Part shown: positions 1 through 7,697 of the stretch, one piece after another
Position numbering within the stretch: position 1 is the first letter of the stretch
Layout of the letters: every line of letters begins with the position of its first letter
From: Ectothiorhodospira mobilis
GTDB taxonomy: Bacteria > Pseudomonadota > Gammaproteobacteria > Ectothiorhodospirales > Ectothiorhodospiraceae
NCBI RefSeq assembly: GCF_900114895.1
Contig: NZ_FOUO01000001.1
Coordinates: 186,001 to 250,000, forward strand
DNA: 64,000 nt
Reading direction: 5' to 3'
Position numbers and translations under genes: made by a program
The notes under the pieces: model-generated
The model's input: only the letters and a program-made list of their open reading frames with translations
What the model was told of the DNA's origin: nothing
Database searches by the model: none

Positions 1-810
1 ATTGCCGGGCATGCCCCGCCCCTTCAGGCGCAGGCGGCGCCCGGAACCGGACCCGGCGGGGATCTTCATCTCCACCGGCCCCTGCAGCGTGGGCACGCTC
101 ACCGTGGCCCCCAGGGCCGCCTCCCAGGGGGTGATGGGCAGATCCAGGTGGATATCCCGTCCCTCCAGGCGGAAATGGGGGTGGGGCTTGATCTGCACCT
201 CCAGATAGAGATCCCCCGCCGCACCGCCGCCCATGCCGGGACCGCCCTGGCCAGGGAGGCGGATGCGCTGGCCGTGGGTGACCCCGGCGGGCACCTTCAC
301 CTGCAGGGTACGCTCCCCCACGCGCACGGACACCGAGCCGCCCCGGAAGGCCCGCTCCAGATCCAGGGCGATGCGGGCCACCCGATCCTCCCCGGGGGCA
401 TGGAAGCTGCGGTGGGTACGGTGCCCCCGGGTGCGGCGGGCGCCGCCGCCGAAGAGGGTCTCGAAAAAGTCGGAGAAATCGCTCTCGGAGAAACCCTCCT
501 GGAACCCGGCGGAGGTGCGGAAACCACCGCCCGGCGCCGCACCACCGAACCAGGCGTCCCAGTCCGGCGGCGGCCGGAAGTCCTGGCCGGAGCGCCAGCT
601 ACTGCCCAGTTGGTCGTAGGCCTTACGCTTCTCGGCATCCCCCAGGACCTCGTAGGCCTCGTTCACCTCCTTGAAGCGCGCCTCCGCATCCGGCTCCTTG
701 CTCACGTCCGGATGGTACTTGCGCGCCAGGCGGCGGTAGGCCTTCTTGATCTCGTCCTGGGAGGCGGAGCGCTCCACACCCAGCACCTTGTAATAGTCTT
801 TGTATTCCAT
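1..810 (-). CDS. cbpA: DnaJ-family co-chaperone, CbpA type (3' end cut off)
   Basis: A J-domain co-chaperone that would stimulate the DnaK ATPase. The protein begins [12 protein letters not shown] and has the J-domain HPD motif (YHPDVS) near residue 33. A Gly/Phe/Arg-rich linker follows (about 80-130), then the start of the C-terminal substrate-binding beta domains with the GDLYLEV motif. No CxxCxGxG zinc repeats are present, which separates it from DnaJ and fits the CbpA/DnaJ class II family (about 300 residues). The 270 codons visible run off the left edge of the window. It lies 98 bases downstream of hsp20 on the same strand and is probably co-transcribed from the heat-shock promoter upstream of hsp20. 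Hairpins in the gap may modulate read-through. Confidence 0.9.
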   Translation of the reverse strand, partial: MEYKDYYKVLGVERSASQDEIKKAYRRLARKYHPDVSKEPDAEARFKEVNEAYEVLGDAEKRKAYDQLGSSWRSGQDFRPPPDWDAWFGGAAPGGGFRTSAGFQEGFSESDFSDFFETLFGGGARRTRGHRTHRSFHAPGEDRVARIALDLERAFRGGSVSVRVGERTLQVKVPAGVTHGQRIRLPGQGGPGMGGGAAGDLYLEVQIKPHPHFRLEGRDIHLDLPITPWEAALGATVSVPTLQGPVEMKIPAGSGSGRRLRLKGRGMPGN

Positions 811-835
811 AGGCGGTCACGATAACCCAAACAAG

Positions 836-900
836 CGCGCCGCGTGGACACGCGGCGCGAAATCGGCACGGCCGGATGCGCCACGCCCGAAGGCGGGCGT
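836..900 (-). other. Two hairpins in the hsp20-cbpA gap
   Basis: Between hsp20 and cbpA are two perfect inverted repeats: 836-845 pairs with 850-859 (10 bp, 4-base loop), and 883-889 pairs with 894-900 (7 bp, loop AAGG). Neither is followed by a convincing U-run on the minus strand. They look more like intercistronic stability or partial-attenuation elements than terminators. Function is inferred only. Confidence 0.4.
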
Positions 901-908
901 TTGCGCGC

Positions 909-1346
909 TCAGCCCTCCACGGTGATGCGGCGCGGCTGCACCTTCTCCTGCTTGGGAATGCGCACCTCCAGCACGCCGTTGGCGCTGCGGGCGCTGATGC
1001 GTTCGGCATCCGCCGTATCCGGCAGGGAGAAGCGCCGGTAGAAGCTGCCGCGCACCCGCTCCACCCGCTTGTAGTTCTCCCGTTCCTCGGTGCTCTCCGA
1101 CTTGCGCTCACCCCGGATGGTGAGCACACCGTTCTCCATGTGCACCTCGATGTCCTTGGGATCCACGCCGGGTACATCGGCATGCAGGACGTAGGCATCC
1201 TTCTCCTCACGGATATCCACCGCCGGCACCCAGTCGCTCACGGCCGCCGGCTCCTCGTCCCCGCCGGTGGCCGTGGGATTGAGGCGGTCCAACTCGCGGG
1301 AGAGCTGGTTCAACAGGCTCCAGGGTTCGTAACGGGTCATGAACAT
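909..1346 (-). CDS. Small heat-shock protein, Hsp20/alpha-crystallin family
   Basis: ATP-independent holdase that binds unfolding proteins in the cytoplasm. 145 residues from the chosen ATG. The alpha-crystallin domain spans roughly residues 40-135, with the typical DVPGVD start, a GVLTIRGER strand and the GVLEVRIPK signature. A short basic tail follows. The ATG at 1346 has a GGAGG ribosome site 8 bases upstream; an in-frame GTG at 1355 overlaps that ribosome site and is less likely. A sigma-32-type promoter lies upstream at 1402-1429. First gene of a heat-shock pair with cbpA. Confidence 0.95.
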   Translation of the reverse strand: MFMTRYEPWSLLNQLSRELDRLNPTATGGDEEPAAVSDWVPAVDIREEKDAYVLHADVPGVDPKDIEVHMENGVLTIRGERKSESTEERENYKRVERVRGSFYRRFSLPDTADAERISARSANGVLEVRIPKQEKVQPRRITVEG

Positions 1347-1401
1347 GGCACTCACCTCCGTTGTCCGATCTGCTCGTTACCACATCGTCTTTCACACCCG
1401 G

Positions 1402-1429
1402 ATATTGGGATGCCGGGACAGATTTCAAG
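1402..1429 (-). promoter_or_regulatory. Sigma-32 (heat-shock) promoter for hsp20
   Basis: On the minus strand: CTTGAAA (complement of 1423-1429), a 13-base spacer, then CCCAATAT (complement of 1402-1409). The RpoH consensus is CTTGAAA, 13-15 bases, CCCCATNT, so there is a perfect -35 and one mismatch in the -10. It sits 56 bases before the hsp20 ATG, which is the right arrangement and a fitting target. Confidence 0.75.
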
Positions 1430-1502
1430 GGAGATCCCCCCGGGGGCGGGACACCGTCCCCTTCCCGTACAATAGTCCGTCCACGGCAACCCAGGAGTGA
1501 GC

Positions 1503-2369
1503 ATGTTGAACAGCATGACCGGTTTCGCAAGATGCGAGGCCACGGGCGAATTCGGCACCCTCGTATGGGAACTGCGCAGCGTCAACCACCGCTATCTGGA
1601 GATTGCCCCCCGCCTGCCGGAGGAGCTGCGCGCCCTGGAGCCGCAGGTACGCCAAAAGGTCCAAAACCACCTGGGCCGGGGCAAGGTAGAATGCCAGCTC
1701 CGTTTCCGCCGGGGCGAGGGACAGACGGGGGGCATCCAGCTGGATGAGGCCCTGGCCCGGGAGGTAATTCAAACCGTCACCCGGGTGGAGCACTGGATGA
1801 TGAACGCCGCCCGCATGACCGCCATGGACATCCTGCGCTGGCCCGGCGTGGCCGCCGAGGCCAGTCCCGACCTGGAACCGGCGCGCGCCGCCGCCCTGGA
1901 ACTGCTGGACCAGGCCCTGGAGACCCTATCGGAGCACCGCGCCCGGGAAGGGGCCCAGATCCGTGAGATGCTGCAGACCCGCTGCGAGGCCGTCAGCCAG
2001 CAGGTGGCCCACGTGCGCGCCCGCCGCCCCCAGGTGCTCGAGGCCCTGCGCACCCGCCTGCAGACCCGCATCCAGGAACTGGGCACGGACCTGGATCCCG
2101 GTCGCCTGGAACAGGAACTGGCCCTGCAGGCCCAGAAGCTGGACGTGGCCGAGGAACTGGACCGCCTGGACGCCCACGTGGCCGAGGTGCGCGCCATCCT
2201 GGAGCGCGACGAACCCGTGGGCCGTCGCCTGGACTTCCTCATGCAGGAGATGAACCGGGAGGCCAACACCCTGAGCAGCAAATCCAACGACATGGACACC
2301 ACCCAGGCGGCGGTGGAACTGAAGGTGCTCATCGAGCAGATGCGCGAGCAGGTGCAGAACGTGGAATGA
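1503..2369 (+). CDS. yicC: YicC/YloC-family endoribonuclease
   Basis: 288 residues, the same size as E. coli YicC (287). The N-terminus SMTGFAR and the C-terminal EMNREANTLSSKS and VELKVLIEQMREQVQNVE segments are family hallmarks. The family comprises RNA-cleaving enzymes linked to small-RNA turnover and stationary-phase survival. Middle portion is a charged, alpha-helical region (about 90-220). Chosen start ATG 1503 has AGGAG 5 bases upstream; the in-frame GTG at 1497 overlaps that site. A TACAAT -10-like hexamer lies at 1468-1473. In E. coli yicC sits beside rph; here a restriction-modification operon separates them. Confidence 0.93.
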   Translation: MLNSMTGFARCEATGEFGTLVWELRSVNHRYLEIAPRLPEELRALEPQVRQKVQNHLGRGKVECQLRFRRGEGQTGGIQLDEALAREVIQTVTRVEHWMMNAARMTAMDILRWPGVAAEASPDLEPARAAALELLDQALETLSEHRAREGAQIREMLQTRCEAVSQQVAHVRARRPQVLEALRTRLQTRIQELGTDLDPGRLEQELALQAQKLDVAEELDRLDAHVAEVRAILERDEPVGRRLDFLMQEMNREANTLSSKSNDMDTTQAAVELKVLIEQMREQVQNVE

Positions 2370-2415
2370 CCCCGGCGTGACGCAACACCCCGAAACCGAC
2401 CGACAAGGACGCCCC

Positions 2416-5400
2416 ATGGCCCATACCCCCTCACTGCGAGAACTGATCCTGCGCAACGTACCGGAAGATGGCCGCACCATTGGCAACGCCCGGTTACTCA
2501 AGGTCCTTGCCGATCAGGCTGGCTCTGTCCCCCGGGCCGCCTACGAACAGGCCAGGGATGCGCTGGTGCAAGAAGGCATCCTGGGCAAGGGCCGGGGCCG
2601 TGGCGGCTCGGTCTATCTCCTGTCCCAATCCCAGGGCACGGAGGACCGCCCCCGGAGAGCCAAAGGGGAAAACCCGGCGGCGTCCGGTCCGGCTGAACCG
2701 GCCCCCACCGGCGAGCCAATCCCCCAGGACGAGGGCATGGCCCCTCCGGATCTGACCCTAGAGATGCCGGAGATCCCCCCAGAGCTCCCCCTGAACGGGC
2801 ACGCCGCCACGCCCGGAAGCAAGACCGGACCCCGAGGGAAGAAACCCGATCAGGCCCAGGTGCTCTCCTATCGCCATGAGGAAAAACGCAGGAACAACCC
2901 CCATGTGGGCATGGTGGATGCCACCAGTGACGGTGTCGAAGAAAGGGCCACCTGGGCCTACGACCCCCACCTGGCCCCGGAACTGCGGTTCGATGCCTCG
3001 GCCACCCGTGCCCGGGTGGAACGCCTGATCGATGATGCCCTGGCCTCCGGGGACCAGGAACAGATGCGGGCCGCACTGGAAGAACTCAAGCGCCTGCAGT
3101 CCCCCTACCTGCAGTGGACCGGCAAGGCCGAGGGCACCACCTTCCAGGTGGATACCGTCTCCCTGCACGTGCACGAGCGCATCGACCCCGCCACCATCCT
3201 CGGCGAGGTACAAAAGCGCATGAAGAGCGGAAAGAAGGGCACCGGGGCCTTTCAGCCGGACCTGTTCCATGCCCCCTTCGAGAACCTGCCACTGCGCGAG
3301 GCCATCGACTTCTACAAGCACGAGCGCGACTGGGCCAACCGCCTGATCGCCGGCGACTCCCTGCTGGTGATGAACTCCATGCTGCAGAAGGAGGGCATGG
3401 CCGGGCAGGTGCAGATGATCTACATCGACCCGCCCTACGGCATCAAATACGGCTCCAACTTCCAGCCGTTTACCCACAAGCGGGACGTCAAGGATCGCAA
3501 GGACGAGGACCTGACCCAGGAACCGGAGATGATCAAGGCCTTCCGGGACACCTGGGAGCTGGGCATTCACTCCTACCTCACCTATCTGCGCGATCGGCTG
3601 CTGCTGGCGAGGGAGTTGCTGAGTGATAGCGGGTCAGTTTTTGTACAGATAGGAGATGAGAATCTTCATAGGGTTCGAGCCTTACTTGATGAGATCTTTG
3701 GATACAATAATTTTTCAGCGCAGATCGCATTCAAGGCAACTGACCCTTTGGGTCAAAAGGGCATAGCGAAAGTATACGATCATATACTTTGGTATGGGAA
3801 GAATATTAATGCCTTGAAATTTCGCCAAATATACAAGGCAAGAGATATAAGTAGCGATACCGAGTATCGATATATAGACCCAGCTCCGGAAGATGCCGAT
3901 CGTCGCGAAAAAAGAAGTAAAGAATATCACCAGAGAGTCTATAGAAGGCGGAATGCCACGTCTTCAGGGTTTACAGAAAGCTGCATATTTGACTTACCTT
4001 TTCAAGGTAAGCTTTGCCCGCCTCCTGGGAAAAAGAGTTGGTCTTCTAATCCCGTCGGCATGGATAGGCTTAAAAAGTCTGGTAGGCTTTTTTTTGCGGG
4101 AAAAGACCCGTATTACAAACAGTTCCAACGAGACTTCCCAATGTCGCAGTACGAGAACTGTTGGACGGATAAGCCAGCAGCCAAGGGAAAAGCATACGTA
4201 GTTGAAACAGCAGAAAAATTTATTGAGCGATGCCTCTTGATGGCTACTGACCCCGGCGACTTGGTGCTAGACCCCACCTGCGGCTCCGGCACCACCGCCT
4301 ATGTCGCCGAAAAGTGGGGGCGTCGCTGGGTCACCTGTGATACCTCCCGGGTGGCCGTGACGCTGGCCAAGCAACGGCTGATGACCGCCAGCTATGATTA
4401 CTACGAGCTCAAGTACCCGCAGGAGGGGCTGGGCGGCGGCTTCATCTACAAGACGGTGCCGCACATCACCCTGAAGTCGATCGCCAACAACCCGGAGATC
4501 GATGAGCTCTACGAGCAGCACCATCCCGCCATCGAGCAGGCCCTGGCTAAGCTGAACCAGTCGCTGAAAGGTGAGCCGCTCACTTTCACCGTCACTGAGG
4601 GCGGTCGCAAGGGAGACAAGATCGATTTCTCAGCCCCCGATAGCAAGACGGTCACGCTCCCCTCGAGGGAGACCGCCCAGGTCAACGCGCTGCTGGAATG
4701 GGAGGTCCCCTTCGACTTCCCCGAAGACTGGCCGGAGACCGCCCGGATTCACTTCGATGCCTTTCACAAGGCCCGCCAGGCCATGCAGCGGCGCATGGAC
4801 GAGAGCATCGCCAACCACGCCGATCAGGAGGTGCTCTATGACCAGCCCGAGGTGAGCCGCGACAAGCTGCGCATCACCGGCCCCTTCACCGTGGAGGCGG
4901 TGCCCTTTGCCACCGTGCTGGGCCTGGACGAGGCCGAGCAACCCAGGGAGGCCGACGTCGCCGTGGCCCGCTCCGGGGCCACCTCCCGCCATGCCCAGTG
5001 GCGCGAGGAGCTGCTCAAGGCGGGTATCCGCGGCAAGGGCGGCCAGCACCTCAAGCTGATGGACCTGGAGACCCTGCCCGGGGCCAAGTACCTGCATGCC
5101 GTGGGTACGGTGGCGGAGACCGGTGAGCGTGTCGCCGTCAGCTTCGGACCCGAATACGCCGCCCTGGAGCAGCGCCAGGTGGAGATCGCCAAGAACGAGG
5201 CCGGCGACCTCTTCCCGCTGCCCAGGCTGCTGGTGTTCTGTGCCTTCACCTTCGACCCGGAGGCCGCCAAGGACATCGACAGCATCAGGGGCATCCAGGC
5301 CCTCAAGGTGCAGATGAACACCGACCTGCTCACCGAAGACCTCAAGAAGAACGCCCGCAGCAACGAGTCCTTCTGGCTGATGGGCCAGCCGGACGTGGAG

Positions 5401-5757
5401 GTGCATGAGCTGAAGGACGGCAAGCTGCAGGTGGAGGTGCACGGCTTTGACTACTTCGACACCAAGACCGGCGAATTGAAATCCGGCGGCAAGGGCGACA
5501 TCGCCGTGTGGGAACTGGATACCGACTACGACGACCGCTCCCTCTACCCGCGCCAGGTGTTCTTCCCCATGGCCGGCAAAAAGGATGGCTGGTACAAGCT
5601 CAAGAAGGATATCCGCGCCGAGCTCAACGAGGAGCTACTGGGCAAGTACCACGGCACCAAATCACTTCCCTTTGAGCCCGGTGAAAACCGCTGCATCGCG
5701 GTGAAGATCATCGATAACCGCGGCATCGAATCGCTGAAAGTCGTTCGGCTGGATTGA
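2416..5757 (+). CDS. Beta-class site-specific DNA methyltransferase (type III-like Mod subunit)
   Basis: Predicted N6-adenine DNA methyltransferase of a restriction-modification system, 1113 residues. The N-terminal 70 residues look like a winged helix; 70-240 is low-complexity and charged. Catalytic motif IV is DPPYG at residue 338, and the SAM-binding motif I, DPTCGSG, is at 619. This IV-before-I order is that of beta-class enzymes, with the target-recognition region between them. A further 470 residues follow, making it much longer than classical EcoP-type Mod (about 650). Bases about 3640-4255, in the recognition region, are strikingly AT-rich compared with both flanks, yet the frame is intact. 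ATG 2416 is chosen for its AAGGA site; a GTG at 2377 is possible. The AAA ATPase gene begins 7 bases after the stop. Probable partner of the Res protein at 7694. Confidence 0.92.
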   Translation: MAHTPSLRELILRNVPEDGRTIGNARLLKVLADQAGSVPRAAYEQARDALVQEGILGKGRGRGGSVYLLSQSQGTEDRPRRAKGENPAASGPAEPAPTGEPIPQDEGMAPPDLTLEMPEIPPELPLNGHAATPGSKTGPRGKKPDQAQVLSYRHEEKRRNNPHVGMVDATSDGVEERATWAYDPHLAPELRFDASATRARVERLIDDALASGDQEQMRAALEELKRLQSPYLQWTGKAEGTTFQVDTVSLHVHERIDPATILGEVQKRMKSGKKGTGAFQPDLFHAPFENLPLREAIDFYKHERDWANRLIAGDSLLVMNSMLQKEGMAGQVQMIYIDPPYGIKYGSNFQPFTHKRDVKDRKDEDLTQEPEMIKAFRDTWELGIHSYLTYLRDRLLLARELLSDSGSVFVQIGDENLHRVRALLDEIFGYNNFSAQIAFKATDPLGQKGIAKVYDHILWYGKNINALKFRQIYKARDISSDTEYRYIDPAPEDADRREKRSKEYHQRVYRRRNATSSGFTESCIFDLPFQGKLCPPPGKKSWSSNPVGMDRLKKSGRLFFAGKDPYYKQFQRDFPMSQYENCWTDKPAAKGKAYVVETAEKFIERCLLMATDPGDLVLDPTCGSGTTAYVAEKWGRRWVTCDTSRVAVTLAKQRLMTASYDYYELKYPQEGLGGGFIYKTVPHITLKSIANNPEIDELYEQHHPAIEQALAKLNQSLKGEPLTFTVTEGGRKGDKIDFSAPDSKTVTLPSRETAQVNALLEWEVPFDFPEDWPETARIHFDAFHKARQAMQRRMDESIANHADQEVLYDQPEVSRDKLRITGPFTVEAVPFATVLGLDEAEQPREADVAVARSGATSRHAQWREELLKAGIRGKGGQHLKLMDLETLPGAKYLHAVGTVAETGERVAVSFGPEYAALEQRQVEIAKNEAGDLFPLPRLLVFCAFTFDPEAAKDIDSIRGIQALKVQMNTDLLTEDLKKNARSNESFWLMGQPDVEVHELKDGKLQVEVHGFDYFDTKTGELKSGGKGDIAVWELDTDYDDRSLYPRQVFFPMAGKKDGWYKLKKDIRAELNEELLGKYHGTKSLPFEPGENRCIAVKIIDNRGIESLKVVRLD

Positions 5758-5764
5758 GGGCGTC

Positions 5765-6919
5765 ATGATCATTACGCATCTGAAATTAAAGAACTGGCGC
5801 AACTTCCGACAAGCCGAGATGGATCTTGCGCACGTCTGTTACATCATCGGCCCCAACGCCTCGGGCAAGTCCAACCTGTTGGACGTCTTTCGCTTCCTTA
5901 GGGATATCTGCAAGCCAGATGGCGGAGGACTGCAGAAGGCGGTCAAGGACCGTGGTGGCATCACCAAGCTACGTTGCCTGCACCACCGTCGGGATCCTGA
6001 AGTGAAGATCGTGGTTCACTTGGCGGAAGGCTTCGAGGAAGAAGCACCAAGTTGGAAATATGTCCTGGGATTCAAACCAGAGGGGAAGGGAGCGCAGCGC
6101 ATTCTGGTCACCGCTGAAGAGGTCTGGCATCAAGGAGAGAAAATGCTCTCCCGTCCTATGGCCAGCGAGCTTGATGACCCCCTCGTACTAACCCAGACCC
6201 ACATCGAGCAAGCCACTGCCAATCGTGAATTTCGCGGGCTCGTCGAAGCCTTCTCGGAAATCACCTATCTACACTTGGTGCCGCAGTTGCTGAAGCATGG
6301 TGAGCAGATCGGCGGTCAACGGCTTGACGATGACCCTTTCGGGCAAGGCTTTCTCGAACGGTTAGCGAAGACAACTACAAAGACACGAGATGCGCGCCTG
6401 AAACGCATTCAGTCAGCATTGAGCGTGGCGGTACCTCAGTTCAAGGAACTGCGCTTCGAGAAAGATGCGATGGGTCATCCTCATCTACAGGCGCTGTATG
6501 AACATCATCACCCCAATGCCGGCTGGCAGAATGAGGAGCACTTCTCCGACGGCACACTGAGACTGCTGGGCATGCTTTGGTCGCTGCAGGATGGCAACGG
6601 CTTGTTGCTACTAGAGGAGCCCGAACTGTCCCTGCATCAGTCCGTGGTGGAACAGATCCCGGCCATGATCGATCGAGTGCAACGTACCCGCAAGCCCAAG
6701 CGTCAGGTACTGATCAGCACCCATAGCCAGGCCTTGCTCAACAATCCGGGGATCGATCCGCGTGGCGTGATCGTGCTCGAACCCAGCAGAGAAGGCACCA
6801 CAGTGCGCTCAGTCGATGAGGTCGAGGCCAAGGGGCTGGATGCCGGCCTCAGCGTGGCCGATGTAGTGCTACCCAAGACACGCCCCAAGGGCATCGAACA
6901 GCTGGGGTTCTGGGAATGA
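5765..6919 (+). CDS. ABC/AAA-type ATPase (AAA_21/OLD-like) in the restriction operon
   Basis: 384-residue ATPase resembling the AAA_21/AAA_15 proteins of anti-phage systems. Walker A is GPNASGKS at 29-36. A signature-like FSDGTLR lies near 258, Walker B is LLLLEEPELSLH near 280, and an H-loop STHSQ near 318. No nuclease domain is fused. It overlaps the next gene by ATGA, a common sign of stoichiometric partners. In OLD, PARIS and AbiL-type systems such ATPases act with a TOPRIM nuclease, and the downstream gene has TOPRIM-like motifs. Base composition is less GC-rich than surrounding housekeeping genes. Whether it belongs functionally to the Mod/Res pair or is a second defence module sharing the operon cannot be told from sequence. 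Confidence 0.85.
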   Translation: MIITHLKLKNWRNFRQAEMDLAHVCYIIGPNASGKSNLLDVFRFLRDICKPDGGGLQKAVKDRGGITKLRCLHHRRDPEVKIVVHLAEGFEEEAPSWKYVLGFKPEGKGAQRILVTAEEVWHQGEKMLSRPMASELDDPLVLTQTHIEQATANREFRGLVEAFSEITYLHLVPQLLKHGEQIGGQRLDDDPFGQGFLERLAKTTTKTRDARLKRIQSALSVAVPQFKELRFEKDAMGHPHLQALYEHHHPNAGWQNEEHFSDGTLRLLGMLWSLQDGNGLLLLEEPELSLHQSVVEQIPAMIDRVQRTRKPKRQVLISTHSQALLNNPGIDPRGVIVLEPSREGTTVRSVDEVEAKGLDAGLSVADVVLPKTRPKGIEQLGFWE

Positions 6920-7521
6920 TCTCGGTTTGCACCGCGGTCGAGGATCGTTTAAGCGCTGCGGTATTGGAAAGGTTAATCGGGGAGGCCAGGGGAAGGCTCA
7001 GGATCGACATAGAGATTACTCCCAGCGGATCTGGCAAACTGATTAAAAAGTTACCGGAGTTGATGCGCCTAGCTCCCAATGTACCCGTACTGCTGCTAAC
7101 TGACCTGGATCGCAAGGAGTGTGCTCCCAGCCTGATCGGGGAATGGCTGGGCCAGCAGGCCATGCCTGATGGACTGCTGTTCAGAGTCGCGGTGCGCGAA
7201 ATCGAAGCCTGGCTACTTGCCGACAAACAAAACTTCGCCAGCTTTGCACACATCCCATTTGCGAAGCTTCCAGAGGCACCCGAAGGCCTTGATGACCCCA
7301 AACAGACCTTGCTAAACCTAGTGAAACGCCACTCACCTACCTCGTTGAAGAGGGACCTAGTGGCCGATCATGGTCACGGTCCAAGGCAGGGTCTGGCCTA
7401 CAATGAGCGGCTGAGTCAGTTCGTTCATGGCTGCTGGGATCTGGAAGAGGCCTCCATGCGTGCCGACAGCCTTGCACGCACACGTAGACGCATCGGTGAG
7501 CTGGCGTCAGCGCGTTGCTGA
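6916..7521 (+). CDS. DUF4276/TOPRIM-like protein, partner of the ATPase
   Basis: 201 residues. Acidic motif LLLTDLDRKEC (about 55-66) and the motif REIEAWLLAD (about 95-105) match the pattern of DUF4276 proteins, which resemble TOPRIM nucleases (catalytic Glu plus DxD). The gene begins inside the stop of the ATPase gene (ATGA), so translation is probably coupled. By analogy with ATPase-TOPRIM pairs, it is the likely effector nuclease, held inactive until the ATPase senses a trigger; this is inference. The last base of its stop codon is the first base of the next ORF's ATG. Family assignment is from remembered motifs and would need a profile search. Confidence 0.75.
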   Translation: MISVCTAVEDRLSAAVLERLIGEARGRLRIDIEITPSGSGKLIKKLPELMRLAPNVPVLLLTDLDRKECAPSLIGEWLGQQAMPDGLLFRVAVREIEAWLLADKQNFASFAHIPFAKLPEAPEGLDDPKQTLLNLVKRHSPTSLKRDLVADHGHGPRQGLAYNERLSQFVHGCWDLEEASMRADSLARTRRRIGELASARC

Positions 7522-7697
7522 TGAATATCACAGCCAACCCCCCTCATAGCAGCGCTATCTTTCCGCATAGTGGTGCGAGCTTCCCTCATACCCGCACAGT
7601 AGCTTCCTACACTATGATACCAGCTCCTTACACTGCCGTGATCGCTCCCTACACTCCGAGCGCAGACTACTCTTGGACACAAGGAATGTCCGCATGA
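7521..7697 (+). CDS. Small ORF of six heptapeptide repeats (58 residues, undescribed)
   Basis: Unrecognised. ATG 7521 shares its A with the stop of the DUF4276 gene, and its TGA (7695-7697) overlaps the ATG of res (7694) as ATGA, so this frame bridges the two genes exactly. Residues 8-49 are six perfect-register heptads, each beginning [P/S]-[H/Y]-[S/T]: PHS, PHS, PHT, SYT, PYT, PYT. The DNA unit is 21 bp and no unit breaks the frame. Third positions of the Pro codons vary, and Ser is coded AGC/AGT, which is compatible with protein-level conservation. No Shine-Dalgarno is evident, so expression would rely on reinitiation. No signal peptide, membrane helix or cysteine is seen. It may instead be a non-coding tandem repeat that happens to stay open. 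Function unknown. Confidence 0.5.
   Translation: MNITANPPHSSAIFPHSGASFPHTRTVASYTMIPAPYTAVIAPYTPSADYSWTQGMSA
7542..7667 (+). repeat. Six tandem degenerate 21-bp repeats
   Basis: Six consecutive 21-bp units start at 7542, 7563, 7584, 7605, 7626 and 7647. The first three open with CCK-CAT and the last three with YCY-TAC-ACT. 21 bp equals two helical turns, so the array would also suit iterated protein binding to DNA, and it lies just before the res gene. There is no spacer structure, so it is not CRISPR. It coincides with the heptad-repeat ORF. Confidence 0.7.

Noticed and set aside
3640-4255. Idea that the AT-rich patch breaks the methyltransferase gene
   Set aside because: The reading frame is continuous and both catalytic motifs are intact on either side.
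7542-7667. Short tandem repeats considered as a CRISPR array
   Set aside because: Units are contiguous and degenerate with no unique spacers of constant length and no cas genes nearby.
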